Shown here: in pieces, positions 43,784 through 52,799 of the stretch
How the letters are laid out: the number at the start of each line of letters is the position of its first letter
How positions within the stretch are numbered: position 1 is the first letter of the stretch
Source: an uncultured Alphaproteobacteria bacterium
Lineage (GTDB): Bacteria > Pseudomonadota > Alphaproteobacteria > Micavibrionales > CSBR16-224
Direction: 5' to 3'
NCBI GenBank assembly: GCA_950054485.1
Contig: CATLPD010000002.1
Coordinates: 62,001 to 126,000, forward strand
DNA: 64,000 nucleotides
Notes under the pieces: model-generated
Databases searched by the model: none
Seen by the model: only the letters and a program-made list of their open reading frames with translations
What the model was told of the DNA's origin: nothing
Translations under genes and position numbers: made by a program

Positions 43784-44884
43784 ATGGGTTTTAATTGTGG
43801 AATTGTCGGGTTGCCGAACGTTGGAAAATCAACGCTTTTTAATGCGCTGACGGCAACAGCCGCGGCGCAGGCGGCGAATTTTCCATTCTGTACGATCGAA
43901 CCGAACGTCGGCCGTGTGGCAGTTCCTGATCCACGTCTGGATAAAATCGCAACCATTGCCGGATCAAAAGCCATATTGCCAACACAGCTTGAATTCGTTG
44001 ATATCGCAGGTCTAGTTAAGGGTGCCAGTAAAGGCGAGGGCCTTGGGAACCAGTTCTTGGCGAATATCCGCGAAACAGATGCGATTTTGCATGTTCTGCG
44101 TTGTTTTGAAGACGGGAATGTGACCCATGTCGAGGGTTCTGTTGATCCGATCCGTGATGCTGAAATCATTGAAACCGAATTGATGATTGCGGATATGGAG
44201 AGCCTGCAAAAACGTATTGAACCGCTGAAGAAAAAAGCGCGCAGTGGTGATAAAGACACAATTGCACAGGTTGAGATGATTGAACGTGTGTTGAAAGTCT
44301 TGGAAGACGGTAAGCCTGCCCGCACCGTCGAATATAAAGAAGACGAGGCGCGGACCTTTAAAATGTTGCAGCTTTTGACATCAAAACCGCTTTTATATGT
44401 TTGTAATGTGGGCGAAGACGATGCCGCAGACGGCAATGTGCATACTCAAGCCGTGCAGAAAATGGCGGACGAGCAGGGCGCTGAAGTTGTGATTATTTCC
44501 GCTGCGATGGAGGCGGAGATCTCTCAACTAGAGAGCGATGACGATAAAAAAGAATTTCTGGAAGCGGCCGGACTATCCGAGCCTGGCCTGAACCGTGTGA
44601 TTAAGGCAGGATATAATTTATTAAACCTGATGACATTCTTTACAGCCGGACCGAAAGAAGCCCGTGCCTGGACCGTCAAGCAACAATCGAAAGCCCCGCA
44701 GGCGGCGGGCGCCATTCACACTGATTTTGAACGTGGCTTTATCAAGGCTGAAACAATCGCATATGACGATTATGTGACCTTGGGCGGTGAAGTCAAAGCG
44801 AAAGAAGCCGGCAAGATGCGTCAGGAAGGTAAAGAATACGTCGTGCAAGACGGCGATGTCATGCTCTTCCGTTTCAACGTCTAA
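43784..44884 (+). CDS. ychF: Redox-regulated ribosome-associated ATPase YchF
   Basis: 366 residues of the Obg-related family: G1 'GLPNVGKSTLFNALT', G3 'VDIAGLVKGASKGEGLGNQF', G4-like 'YVCNVGED' (the altered NVxE that gives ATP specificity), a coiled-coil insert about 140-200, and the C-terminal TGS domain 'TFFTAGPKEARAWTVKQ...HTDFERGFIKAETI'. Universal ATPase that binds ribosomes and lowers oxidative stress defence. Its stop faces the converging HExxHC-array gene at 26 bases. Confidence 0.97.
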   Translation: MGFNCGIVGLPNVGKSTLFNALTATAAAQAANFPFCTIEPNVGRVAVPDPRLDKIATIAGSKAILPTQLEFVDIAGLVKGASKGEGLGNQFLANIRETDAILHVLRCFEDGNVTHVEGSVDPIRDAEIIETELMIADMESLQKRIEPLKKKARSGDKDTIAQVEMIERVLKVLEDGKPARTVEYKEDEARTFKMLQLLTSKPLLYVCNVGEDDAADGNVHTQAVQKMADEQGAEVVIISAAMEAEISQLESDDDKKEFLEAAGLSEPGLNRVIKAGYNLLNLMTFFTAGPKEARAWTVKQQSKAPQAAGAIHTDFERGFIKAETIAYDDYVTLGGEVKAKEAGKMRQEGKEYVVQDGDVMLFRFNV

Positions 44885-44909
44885 AGTTTTTTAAGTTCTA
44901 TTGCTCATC

Positions 44910-45920
44910 TTATAAAGCAGGCCGATTGCGTGCGATAAAGTCGCGCTGTCTGTCTGCGGCCTGATTGCTGCGTTCGACAATATCTTCGTCCCAAGAGGAT
45001 GCAGCCGTGGCAATTTCAGCGCCATTCAGGTCAGTTCCACTTGTCGCTAATGTCCATATGTCCTGTTCTGTTACTTTTTGGCCATGCGCCTCAAAGTCGC
45101 GAAGGGCGGCAATTTTAGCCTGTGCAAATAATCGGCTATCGCCTGTTGTGACAATTTGTTCTATGCGCATATACATCCACATATCAGCTTTAAACGTCAG
45201 ATATTCGACGACGTCTTGGTACTGATCAGTGCCATAGCTTTCGTTTAACATTTGCAAGGTGCCGTAATAATCAGCGTAGTAAGCTTCTTCCAGAAAGAAA
45301 CAATTGGCTTTCAATTGCCAGTGATTTTCAGTCATCATGAAATCATCGTATTTCTGGTTTAGGGCTTCATCTGAAACACGCGTGCCTGTATATGCTGCAT
45401 ACCAGTCTTCTGCTGTGTAGGTGCTATCAGGTGTTGCTATGCCGCAGGCGCGATAAGATTGGCCGCCCGCATTCGCAAAAACGCTTGTTGCGGTGGGGGT
45501 GGGGCCATTAAGTAGTCTGTCATATATGTCCGGATTGAATTCATAGCCTTCAAAAGACATGCTGACGCTTTTGTTTAAAATATCGCGTCCATATGAATAT
45601 TTAAGCGCGTTGGAGACCGAATTAGCGTGCTGCGGAGCCATGCCCAAGCTTTGTGCAAGTTCTGCGACAGATTGTTGAAAGTCTGCATTCACGTCGGCTT
45701 TGGCCTTAAAAATATCTTGGTAAGTGTGGTTTTCAGGAAGCTCTGCGCCGCGCCGTTCGGCATTTTCTCTTAAAATCTCTCTGGCTTCGCTTTGTGAAAG
45801 CTCGAATGCATGTATCTGGTTTCCGTTATTATCCTGAAGTACATATGCGTCAGCAGCCATAGCCGGCGTGCTTACAAGCGATACGGAGGCAAATATTGCC
45901 ATAAGTTTTTTGATTTTCAT
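44910..45920 (-). CDS. Array member C: exported paralog with destroyed zinc motif
   Basis: 336 residues from the ATG that begins a signal peptide (MKIKKLMAIF...AMA-AD); the track start 51 codons upstream runs back over the intergenic terminator. It aligns along its length with member B: 'SQSEAREILRENAE', 'CGIATPDSTYTAEDWYAAYTG', 'CFFLEEAYYADYYGTLQMLNESYG', 'VEYLTFKADMWMY'. Where B has WHERSHC, this reads 'HWQLKANC' (Gln202, Leu203, Asn206), so the zincin His, Glu and His are all lost while the following Cys and the ADYY are kept. Likely a non-catalytic paralog, perhaps an inhibitor, decoy or binding partner. Separate transcript from A and B by a terminator. Confidence 0.8.
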   Translation of the reverse strand: MKIKKLMAIFASVSLVSTPAMAADAYVLQDNNGNQIHAFELSQSEAREILRENAERRGAELPENHTYQDIFKAKADVNADFQQSVAELAQSLGMAPQHANSVSNALKYSYGRDILNKSVSMSFEGYEFNPDIYDRLLNGPTPTATSVFANAGGQSYRACGIATPDSTYTAEDWYAAYTGTRVSDEALNQKYDDFMMTENHWQLKANCFFLEEAYYADYYGTLQMLNESYGTDQYQDVVEYLTFKADMWMYMRIEQIVTTGDSRLFAQAKIAALRDFEAHGQKVTEQDIWTLATSGTDLNGAEIATAASSWDEDIVERSNQAADRQRDFIARNRPAL

Positions 45921-45965
45921 ATCGACAATTTGGCATAAACAGTGTCGGGTTTCAAGGGATTTTTC

Positions 45966-45995
45966 AAAAAAATACCCCGGAACAGGTTCGGGGTA
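45966..45995 (-). terminator. Intrinsic terminator between array members A and C
   Basis: On the minus strand TACCCCG (45995-45989) and CGGGGTA (45979-45973) form a 7-bp stem with a 9-base loop followed by seven T. It ends the B-A transcript just after the member A stop, so member C needs its own promoter. TTGAAA with CAAATT at 17 bases upstream of the C start is a weak candidate. Confidence 0.85.
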
Positions 45996-46020
45996 CCTTT
46001 TGAAATCGGTTATATTTATG

Positions 46021-47010
46021 CTAGCGGCACTGCGGGCTGGAATATGAAACAGTGATTTCAGATGCAGGCACACGGCACATATTTTGCGCCATCAGGCTTT
46101 CAATATAAGCAAGACTGCGTCTGAATGTATCCTGAATGTGGTCGATAAAATCCAAATCTGTAGGCATATTATTCAGACGATGTTCGTATATCTTCTGATC
46201 CGTATCGAATGCGCCCGGATCGGCTTTATAATCGTTCATTGCCATATGAATATATGTGCCGTTCATAAAATATTTGGAATAAAATTCGACACTACGCATG
46301 GCGTTGTGATTTCTAAGGCCTGACATCATCCAAAGAAAACGCTCTGTCATCTCGGGCTGATCAGCATAGTATCTATCCATGATCTGCAAAGATGCTATGT
46401 AGTCAGCTTGGGGCTCACTCATTTGCATGCAATGGGCGCTTTCATGAAAATTAACGAATTCAGCAAACATCTCACCATATTGTTCAGGAAGGTTAATCGT
46501 CCCTTCAAAGCCTGTCATTTGTTCAAGCCACTGTGATGCACTGTGATTGCGGTCTGCAGATACAACGGCACAGAAATTATCAGAGATTTTAGGGTAGCGT
46601 AAAGCCAGAGGGCCAATACCATTTACAGGTGTCGTCGCGTTCTCATCAAAAATAATTTCTCTGTTACCATTGCTGGCTTTGTAACTGAAAACAGTTGCCA
46701 GATCGCGAGCAAAAATTTGTGCGAGATTCTGATTATAGCCTTGAGTGATCATGTCCTCAAAAATTTTGCCCTGAATATATGTTTTTCTTTCACGATAATA
46801 GCGGGCACTACCGATTTCAAACGAGGTAATTTCATTATATTCCCGTGCTAGCGCCGCGCCTTCTTGCTGGCTAATCGAATATACTGTCACCTCTTGGTTG
46901 CCGTCACTTAATGTATACACTTCCGATGCCGCTGCCGGGGCCCCAACACATGCAGCCGCTGCTGCAAAGGCAGCCATGCACTTTTTCTTTAGGCTTTTTT
47001 TCTTTTTCAT
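46021..47010 (-). CDS. Array member A: exported putative zinc metalloprotease (HExxHC)
   Basis: 329 residues with a signal peptide (basic MKKKKSLKKK then an Ala-rich stretch, cleavage near AAA-SE). The core has 'FVNFHESAHCMQMSEPQADYIASL': HExxH zincin motif at 189-193 followed by Cys194 and then E-x2-AD, a likely third ligand region. Other family marks: 'ISQQEGAALA' near 46 and Cys147 in 'FCAVVSADRNHSASQWLEQMTG', the latter perhaps paired with Cys194. The C-terminal 'MNDYKADPGAFDTDQKIYEHRL' is shared with member D. GGGGAGAG gives a good ribosome site. No established peptidase family recognised. Confidence 0.78.
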   Translation of the reverse strand: MKKKKSLKKKCMAAFAAAAACVGAPAAASEVYTLSDGNQEVTVYSISQQEGAALAREYNEITSFEIGSARYYRERKTYIQGKIFEDMITQGYNQNLAQIFARDLATVFSYKASNGNREIIFDENATTPVNGIGPLALRYPKISDNFCAVVSADRNHSASQWLEQMTGFEGTINLPEQYGEMFAEFVNFHESAHCMQMSEPQADYIASLQIMDRYYADQPEMTERFLWMMSGLRNHNAMRSVEFYSKYFMNGTYIHMAMNDYKADPGAFDTDQKIYEHRLNNMPTDLDFIDHIQDTFRRSLAYIESLMAQNMCRVPASEITVSYSSPQCR

Positions 47011-47032
47011 TTTACTCTCTCCCCAGAGCTAA

Positions 47033-48049
47033 TTACGTCGTCAGTGCAGGTGAACTTCTTCTATCTAAAAGCTCGCGCTGTGTTTGAATTGCTTGTTCTT
47101 CTTTCTGATCCAAGATGCTTTCCCAACGGGCAACTTCAGCCTCAAGAGAGGTTCCTGCAAGAGTTGTCAGGTCAGTCGCCATTGTCCAGATTTCTTCTTC
47201 GCTTAAACGGCGCTGCTGGGTTTTGAAATCCTGCAGGGCAGCAAGCGTTGCGGCGCCGACATGACGGTTTTCATCATTTTTGACAAGATAGTCAGTTGAT
47301 GCCGCGTACATCCACATTTCGGCTTTAAATTCGAGATAGCCGATGATTTCGTCCAGATTATCGCTGTCATAATTTTCATTCAAAAGCTGTAGAACGGCGT
47401 AATAGTCAGCATGCGCTTCGTTTCCGATGAAAAAGCAGTGCGAGCGTTCGTGCCACATTGTCTCGTTACGCATGTAGGTACTATAAATATCAGGCAATAC
47501 ACCATCTTGAATAGCTTGACCTGTAAAGCCTTCGTACCATTGCTCGACTGTGAAATGCGTATCGGGTGCGCCGATTCCGCAAATTGCAAACTTCTCGCCA
47601 TTTGCAAGTGTCACAAGTGCGTGCAACGCACTAGGCGTATAATTTATCGGTTGATCTAAATGCGGGTTAAATTCGTACGCTTGAAAATCCATCCTGCCAT
47701 CATTTTCAACAATATAGCGGCCGTATATATTCGTCAAAGCATTGCTGAGACTGTTCGCCTTGTTTTGATCATAGCCTTCTTCCAGCGCCATATCACGGAA
47801 TTTATCCCGAATGTGCCAGTTGAATAAAACTTTTAAACGATAACTTTCTTGAAGTGAAAGATCCGGGTTTTCGACTTGTGTATCAAGTACCTCGCGCATG
47901 GCTTCACGTGCCTCGCTTTGAGTTACTTCCAGTACGTTGACTTCAGCCCCATAGGTGTTTCGCATAGTATACGCTTCAGCAGCTATCCCCGGCGTGCTAA
48001 ACAGCGCAGCGGCAGCAGCGAAAGCTGCCATTGCAGATTTTTTAAGCAT
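47033..48049 (-). CDS. Array member B: exported putative zinc metalloprotease (HExxHC)
   Basis: 338 residues, signal peptide MLKKSAMAAFAAAAALFSTPGIAA. 'MWHERSHCFFIGNEAHADYYAVLQLLNENY' carries HExxH at 200-204, Cys205, and E-x2-ADYY. Upstream are 'VTQSEAREAMREV' near 43 and 'ICGIGAPDTHFTVEQWYEGFTG' with Cys157. The closest relative is member C (shared C-terminal 'LSEEEIWTMATDLTTLAG'). It is 22 bases upstream of A, so B and A are co-transcribed. No good ribosome site before the ATG. Substrate unknown. Confidence 0.78.
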   Translation of the reverse strand: MLKKSAMAAFAAAAALFSTPGIAAEAYTMRNTYGAEVNVLEVTQSEAREAMREVLDTQVENPDLSLQESYRLKVLFNWHIRDKFRDMALEEGYDQNKANSLSNALTNIYGRYIVENDGRMDFQAYEFNPHLDQPINYTPSALHALVTLANGEKFAICGIGAPDTHFTVEQWYEGFTGQAIQDGVLPDIYSTYMRNETMWHERSHCFFIGNEAHADYYAVLQLLNENYDSDNLDEIIGYLEFKAEMWMYAASTDYLVKNDENRHVGAATLAALQDFKTQQRRLSEEEIWTMATDLTTLAGTSLEAEVARWESILDQKEEQAIQTQRELLDRRSSPALTT

Positions 48050-48177
48050 GCCAAAATATTAATCATTTATACTTTATGTTCAAGAAGAAAATAAAATAAA
48101 AAATATTATTGTTAATATAAAGGGGTTAAAAGATATAAAATTACATATTAATGTTTATGTATTTAAAACTTAGATTT

Positions 48178-49143
48178 TTAAATGCTTGGAATCGAAGTGT
48201 TTATGATTGTCGGCAGCCGGTTTGGGGTTTGCGAATTCGGATCAACCGTTAGATCCGCGCTAAGGGCAGCGGCATAGATATTGTCAGTATTACCAAATTT
48301 TTCCGGGTCTTCATTAAAGTCATCAATTGCCTTAACTATCGTCTCATAGCAATTATCATACTCAGGAAGCAGGTGGTTATTGACCTGACCGAAATACCTG
48401 TAGCTTGCAAATAGATGCAAGAAATCTATGCGGCGTCGAAGGTCTTGTGGATCAGTGGCCATGCTCAGGATATGGAGGCTGGCTGCATAATCCGCACGCT
48501 GTTCATCTTCGCCCACAGGGCAATGTGCTTTTTCATGCTCGCTTGCGAATTCAGCAAAATAGGGCCCAAAGCTTTCTTGTTCATCTGTAAGGTCAAAAAG
48601 GCCCTGTGGTAAGTCCATCATGTTTGAAAGCCACTCGCGCGCTGTAAAGTTTGAGTCACTTTTGGCTGAAATGCAGAAATTTAAAGTCAGCGGGCTCGTG
48701 TATCCCAGTTCATAGACCTTAAAAGGTGTGGCGGTTACCATACTGTTGCCGGCAGTTGGTGATCTGTAATTAAATGAGTGTTGAGCAAGCGGATTTTGAG
48801 AGTCTACCCTATATATCATTGCGGCAACCGTTGCCATGGCACTTGCCCGCACTGGGTTTATATCAAATTGCATGATAAGACGTTGCCTCATTACCTGAGA
48901 GAAGCCTGACATCATAGCTATTTCTTGTTCATAACTGAGCGTTTCAATATCAGGGAAGCGTTCGTTTTTAATATTTTGATATATTTCAGCAGCTTCAGAT
49001 TGACTGATGGCTATATGCTCCATGTCTTCGCCGCCCCACGGTGGGGTGATGAACCCGCGCGATTGTGCTAGTGCAGGCGTGGAAGATGCCAGTGCAAGGC
49101 CAGCGAACACGCTGCTGAGTGCTTTTAATTTATGTTTTTTCAT
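48178..49143 (-). CDS. Array member D: exported putative zinc metalloprotease (HExxHC)
   Basis: 321 residues with a signal peptide (MKKHKLKALSSVFAGLALASSTPALA). 'FASEHEKAHCPVGEDEQRADYAASLHIL' holds HExxH at 203-207, Cys208 and E-x2-RADY. 'ISQSEAAEIYQNIK' near 46 and 'FCISAKSDSNFTAREWLSNMM' with Cys157 match the other members. The C-terminal 'AIDDFNEDPEKFGNTDNIYAAAL' groups it with A. A 128-base AT-rich gap separates it from B, so it probably has its own transcript; it is divergent from prpD. Confidence 0.78.
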   Translation of the reverse strand: MKKHKLKALSSVFAGLALASSTPALAQSRGFITPPWGGEDMEHIAISQSEAAEIYQNIKNERFPDIETLSYEQEIAMMSGFSQVMRQRLIMQFDINPVRASAMATVAAMIYRVDSQNPLAQHSFNYRSPTAGNSMVTATPFKVYELGYTSPLTLNFCISAKSDSNFTAREWLSNMMDLPQGLFDLTDEQESFGPYFAEFASEHEKAHCPVGEDEQRADYAASLHILSMATDPQDLRRRIDFLHLFASYRYFGQVNNHLLPEYDNCYETIVKAIDDFNEDPEKFGNTDNIYAAALSADLTVDPNSQTPNRLPTIINTSIPSI

Positions 49144-49236
49144 AGAACGTCTTTTTTTATAAGCCTGAAAATAATACCACAGAGCTTAAGTTATGTAAAT
49201 AAAAATTGCATTAATCGTTGCAGGTTGGCTCTTTTC

Positions 49237-49267
49237 AGGATAGATTGATATGTAAGTAGTCTATCCT
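49237..49267. promoter_or_regulatory. Perfect inverted repeat upstream of prpD
   Basis: AGGATAGA (49237-49244) and TCTATCCT (49260-49267) are exact reverse complements with a 15-base spacer. It lies in the 155-base divergent region between array member D and prpD, 31 bases before the prpD ATG. It may be an operator for the methylcitrate operon, for member D, or both. No prp regulator gene is in the window. Confidence 0.5.
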
Positions 49268-49298
49268 TGATTAAAAATCACATAAATAAAGAGCAAAC

Positions 49299-50807
49299 AT
49301 GAAAAACCATACAGTCAGAGTCTATCCTGAATCCAAGCAGCTAAAAAAAGAAGAACAACTTGCCTGGAAAATGGCAGAGGTCGCTGTCGATAAAGTTGCT
49401 GTTGATGATGATGTTCAGGATATGGTGATCAATCGCATGATCGACAATGCCGCAGTCGCTGTCGCATCTTTAAATCGCGGGCCTGTTGTGACAGCAAGGG
49501 CGCAGGCATTGGGGCATATCAAACCTGGCGCGGCCCGTGTATTCGGGTTGCCGGCCAGCCAATCTGTCAGCGCGGAATGGGCGGCATGGGCGAATGGCAC
49601 GGCTGTGCGCGAACTGGATTATCATGATACATATCTTGCCGCAGATTATTCGCATCCGGCAGATAATATTCCACCCATACTGGCGGTGGCGCAACAGCTT
49701 GATAAATCAGGCTATGATTTATTGCGCGGATTGGTGACAGCGTACGAACTGCATATCAATCTGGTAAAGGGCATATGTCTACATAAACACAAAATTGATC
49801 ATATCGCGCATCTTTGTCCTGCGGCGGCTGCAGGTCTGGGCACAATGCTGGGGCTTTCGACCGATCAGATTTATCAGTCAATTCAACAGGCATTACATGT
49901 CAGTTGTACGACACGTCAATCGCGCAAGGGTCAGATTTCAAGCTGGAAGGCTTATGCACCTGCGCATGCCGGTAAGCTCGCGATCGAGGCTGTGGATCGT
50001 TGTATGCGCGGCGAGGGCGCGCCATCACCGATCTATGAAGGTGAAGACAGTGTTATCGCCTGGATGCTGGATGGTAAGGATGCGGAATATACGGTTCCAC
50101 TTCCGGGCAAAGGTGAATCGAAACGTGCAATCATGGAATCCTATACCAAGGAACATTCTGCTGAATATCAAAGTCAGGCGTTGATTGATTTGGCGGCGCG
50201 GATGGGCAAGAAAATCGATAATTTTGATGATATCGCCGAGGTTATGATCCATACCAGTCACCATACACACTATGTGATTGGAACGGGTGCGAATGATCCG
50301 CAGAAAATGGACCCGACGGCCAGCCGCGAGACCTTGGACCATTCGATCATGTATATTTTTGCGGTTGCGCTGCAAGACGGCGAATGGCACCACGTCAAAT
50401 CATATGCGCCCGAGCGTGCACAGCGCAAAGACACAGTCGATCTGTGGCACAAGATCAAAACCAAAGAAGATCCTGAATGGACCAAGCGCTATCATGATCC
50501 TGATCCTGACAAAAAAGCCTTCGGTGGACGTGTTGAAATCACATTTAAAAACGGTGAAAAGCTGATCGATGAATTGGGCGTTGCGAATGCCCATCCTGCA
50601 GGCGCGCGACCATTTGGCCGCGATGAATATATCAATAAATTCAAAATTTTATCAGAAGGTGTTGTGACAGAACATGAGCAAGATCGTTTCCTGAGCCTTG
50701 TACAGAACCTGCGCAATCTTAACGAAAAAGACGTGAAGAAATTGAATGTAGAAGTTGATTTGCGCGATCTGGACGTCGGTGAAAAAGGAATATTCGATGC
50801 TGTTTAA
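49299..50807 (+). CDS. prpD: 2-methylcitrate dehydratase PrpD
   Basis: Dehydrates 2-methylcitrate to methyl-cis-aconitate. 502 residues, MmgE/PrpD fold: '[38 protein letters not shown]', '[16 protein letters not shown]', 'YPRTDTVDLW'-like region ('[11 protein letters not shown]') and '[26 protein letters not shown]'. Length as in PrpD of E. coli (483). First gene of the cluster; prpB overlaps its end by 11 bases. Confidence 0.94.
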   Translation: MKNHTVRVYPESKQLKKEEQLAWKMAEVAVDKVAVDDDVQDMVINRMIDNAAVAVASLNRGPVVTARAQALGHIKPGAARVFGLPASQSVSAEWAAWANGTAVRELDYHDTYLAADYSHPADNIPPILAVAQQLDKSGYDLLRGLVTAYELHINLVKGICLHKHKIDHIAHLCPAAAAGLGTMLGLSTDQIYQSIQQALHVSCTTRQSRKGQISSWKAYAPAHAGKLAIEAVDRCMRGEGAPSPIYEGEDSVIAWMLDGKDAEYTVPLPGKGESKRAIMESYTKEHSAEYQSQALIDLAARMGKKIDNFDDIAEVMIHTSHHTHYVIGTGANDPQKMDPTASRETLDHSIMYIFAVALQDGEWHHVKSYAPERAQRKDTVDLWHKIKTKEDPEWTKRYHDPDPDKKAFGGRVEITFKNGEKLIDELGVANAHPAGARPFGRDEYINKFKILSEGVVTEHEQDRFLSLVQNLRNLNEKDVKKLNVEVDLRDLDVGEKGIFDAV

Positions 50808-51693
50808 AACCGATTTGCCATCCAATAAGCGAAAAGCTTTTAAGAATGCCCTGGCATCGGGAAAGCTGATGCAATTTCCAGGGGCGATGAACCCACTGAC
50901 GGCCAAGCTGATTGAAAACAAAGGCTTTGATGGCGTTTACATTTCGGGTGCTGTCCTATCCGCCGAACTGGGGTTGCCTGATATCGGGCTAACAACCCTC
51001 AGCGAGGTTGCGGGGCGCGGTCATCAAATCGCGCGTGTCACAAATCTGCCGACAATAATTGATATCGATACCGGATTTGGCGAACCGATGAGCGTCGCGC
51101 GTACGGTCCAGCATATGGAAGATGCCGGAATTTGCGCTGTTCATCTGGAAGATCAGCAAAATCCAAAGCGTTGCGGTCATCTTGATAACAAGTCGATTGT
51201 TTCTGTTGATGAAATGTGCCGTAAAGTTAAAACTGCGGCTGAATCCCGTACGGATGAAAATTTTATAATCATGGCGAGAACGGATGCCAAGGCGTCTGAA
51301 GGCATAGATGCCGCAATTGATCGTGCCAAAGCCTATATTGATGCCGGCGCTGATATGATTTTTCCCGAAGCCCTCTGGAGTGAAAAAGAGTTCGAGCAAT
51401 TCCGCGCGGCTGTTGATGTGCCGTTGCTGGCCAATATGACGGAATTTGGCAAGACCGAACTGTTGACGACCAAGCAACTGGAAAATCTGGGCTATAACGT
51501 TGTGATTTATCCTGTAACAACCCTTCGTATTGCGATGGGTGCGGTGGATCGCGGCTTATCTGTTATTAAAGACCAGGGCACGCAATCGCCCTTGGTAGAT
51601 GACATGCAAACGCGGGCAGAGCTTTATGATCTGCTGCGATACGAGGAGTACAATACCTACGATAAAGATATTTTTAACTTTAAGTTGGCATAA
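50797..51693 (+). CDS. prpB: Methylisocitrate lyase PrpB
   Basis: Cleaves 2-methylisocitrate to pyruvate and succinate. 298 residues from the ATG preceded by AAGGAATATTCG (track start is inside prpD). ICL/PEPM barrel: '[23 protein letters not shown]', '[19 protein letters not shown]', the active-site Cys loop '[13 protein letters not shown]' (KRCGH) and '[11 protein letters not shown]'. A gap of 113 bases with a short direct repeat follows. Confidence 0.95.
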   Translation: MLFKTDLPSNKRKAFKNALASGKLMQFPGAMNPLTAKLIENKGFDGVYISGAVLSAELGLPDIGLTTLSEVAGRGHQIARVTNLPTIIDIDTGFGEPMSVARTVQHMEDAGICAVHLEDQQNPKRCGHLDNKSIVSVDEMCRKVKTAAESRTDENFIIMARTDAKASEGIDAAIDRAKAYIDAGADMIFPEALWSEKEFEQFRAAVDVPLLANMTEFGKTELLTTKQLENLGYNVVIYPVTTLRIAMGAVDRGLSVIKDQGTQSPLVDDMQTRAELYDLLRYEEYNTYDKDIFNFKLA

Positions 51694-51696
51694 TAG

Positions 51697-51773
51697 GGGC
51701 AAATCCTGAGGCAGTTGGCCGACGACGTATTTGCGTCAAATTTAAAAGGGCAAATCCCGACGAAGAAACGGGA
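51697..51773 (+). repeat. Direct repeat and small hairpin in the prpB to ChaC-like gap
   Basis: GGGCAAATCC occurs at 51697-51706 and 51748-51757; with flanks the copies match at 13 of 15 bases. The second copy runs into TCCCG-ACGAAGAAA-CGGGA (51755-51773), a 5-bp stem. It may be a regulatory or mRNA stability element inside the prp cluster. No known riboswitch fits. Confidence 0.4.
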
Positions 51774-51805
51774 AATAAGAGTGTGTAATAATAAAATGGG
51801 GTCAT

Positions 51806-52732
51806 ATGGCTAAACGCCAGTTTAACGACGTATCATTACAGCGTTTGAAAAACGCAATTGCAGGCCTGCCGGGATTGGCGGAATCTTTAAAGGCGCAAAA
51901 AATTTCCCTGCAAAATATTCCTGAAATTCATGTTTTTGGATATGGCAGCCTGCCGGATAAGCCGCATTATGAACCGGATAGCATTACGACAGCCTATTTG
52001 TGGAATTACCGCCGTGATATGTGCTGCGAAAGTGTGCGTTCTGGTACATCAAAATTTAAAGGTCTGACACTTGGCCTTGACCAGGTTGACGGCAGTATCG
52101 TGCCGGGGGCGATTTTGACCTATCAATCACAAACAGCGGAACAGCTGTGCGAAATGCTGGAGGCTTTGGCGAAACGCGAGGTCGTTGAAGAACATCCGAT
52201 CTACCGCTTTGAGATGCTGGAAATTGAAAAAGAAAACGGCAGCAAAGCGATGGCAATTACATGTGTTGCAGACCCGACCAGCCCCGGATATCACGGTGAT
52301 GGCCTGTCATTGTGGGAAACACGCAAATTATCAGATGCTGAACAGGAAGAAGTATCGCTGGAACGTAAAGCGCGCATTATTGCCGAAGCAAATGGTTTTT
52401 ATAACCGATCAGGTATTCACGCGACATCCAAAAGTTATTTTGACAGATATGTCAGAATTCCGATGGAGGAAAACCCGATTTCAACCGACCCGCGCGAATT
52501 AAAGCAATGTTCGGAAGTTGAACGCAAGCGCCGCATTGCTTTGGCACTTGAGCAAAGCTACATGAAAAAACTTGCCATCAAAATTGACGAGCACCGCGAA
52601 ATTCTGCGCGAACGTATGCCAAAACATGTTGAAATTCTGGAGCAGGCCGAGGCCAAACAAATCGAAAGATGGAGACGCCAGCGCCAGAAATCACAGAACA
52701 AATTCAATAAGCCTCCAAAATTCACGAAATAG
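51806..52732 (+). CDS. ChaC-like gamma-glutamylcyclotransferase
   Basis: 308 residues. 'IHVFGYGSLPDKPHY' is the GGCT loop (YGSL) and 'EALAKREVVEEHPIYRFEML' matches the REV/Y region with the catalytic Glu125. 'AITCVADPTSPGYHG' follows as in ChaC. ChaC enzymes split glutathione to 5-oxoproline and Cys-Gly. The C-terminal 70 residues are charged helix ('EILEQAEAKQIERWRRQRQK'), absent from E. coli ChaC. Its place in the prp cluster is odd; a link to thiol handling during propionyl-CoA stress is only a guess. Confidence 0.8.
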   Translation: MAKRQFNDVSLQRLKNAIAGLPGLAESLKAQKISLQNIPEIHVFGYGSLPDKPHYEPDSITTAYLWNYRRDMCCESVRSGTSKFKGLTLGLDQVDGSIVPGAILTYQSQTAEQLCEMLEALAKREVVEEHPIYRFEMLEIEKENGSKAMAITCVADPTSPGYHGDGLSLWETRKLSDAEQEEVSLERKARIIAEANGFYNRSGIHATSKSYFDRYVRIPMEENPISTDPRELKQCSEVERKRRIALALEQSYMKKLAIKIDEHREILRERMPKHVEILEQAEAKQIERWRRQRQKSQNKFNKPPKFTK

Positions 52733-52799
52733 CGCCCAGAGCCTTGTGAAAACAGGGATAAGCTATTATTATCTCTGTTGAAGAATAGGGAGGAAATAA

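Noticed and set aside
43708-44436. 242-residue minus-strand ORF opposite ychF
   Set aside because: Antisense to a well-conserved gene, rich in Ser/Arg/Cys without domain features, no ribosome site. A shadow ORF.
48050-48177. Origin-like or attachment-site AT-rich tract between array members D and B
   Set aside because: Only AT richness; no DnaA-box cluster, integrase gene or direct repeats seen. Treated as promoter DNA.
51694-51805. Guanidine-II (mini-ykkC) type riboswitch, because of ACGA strings near small stems
   Set aside because: The two stems are weak, loops are not ACGR tetraloops, and the downstream gene is not a guanidine-related gene.
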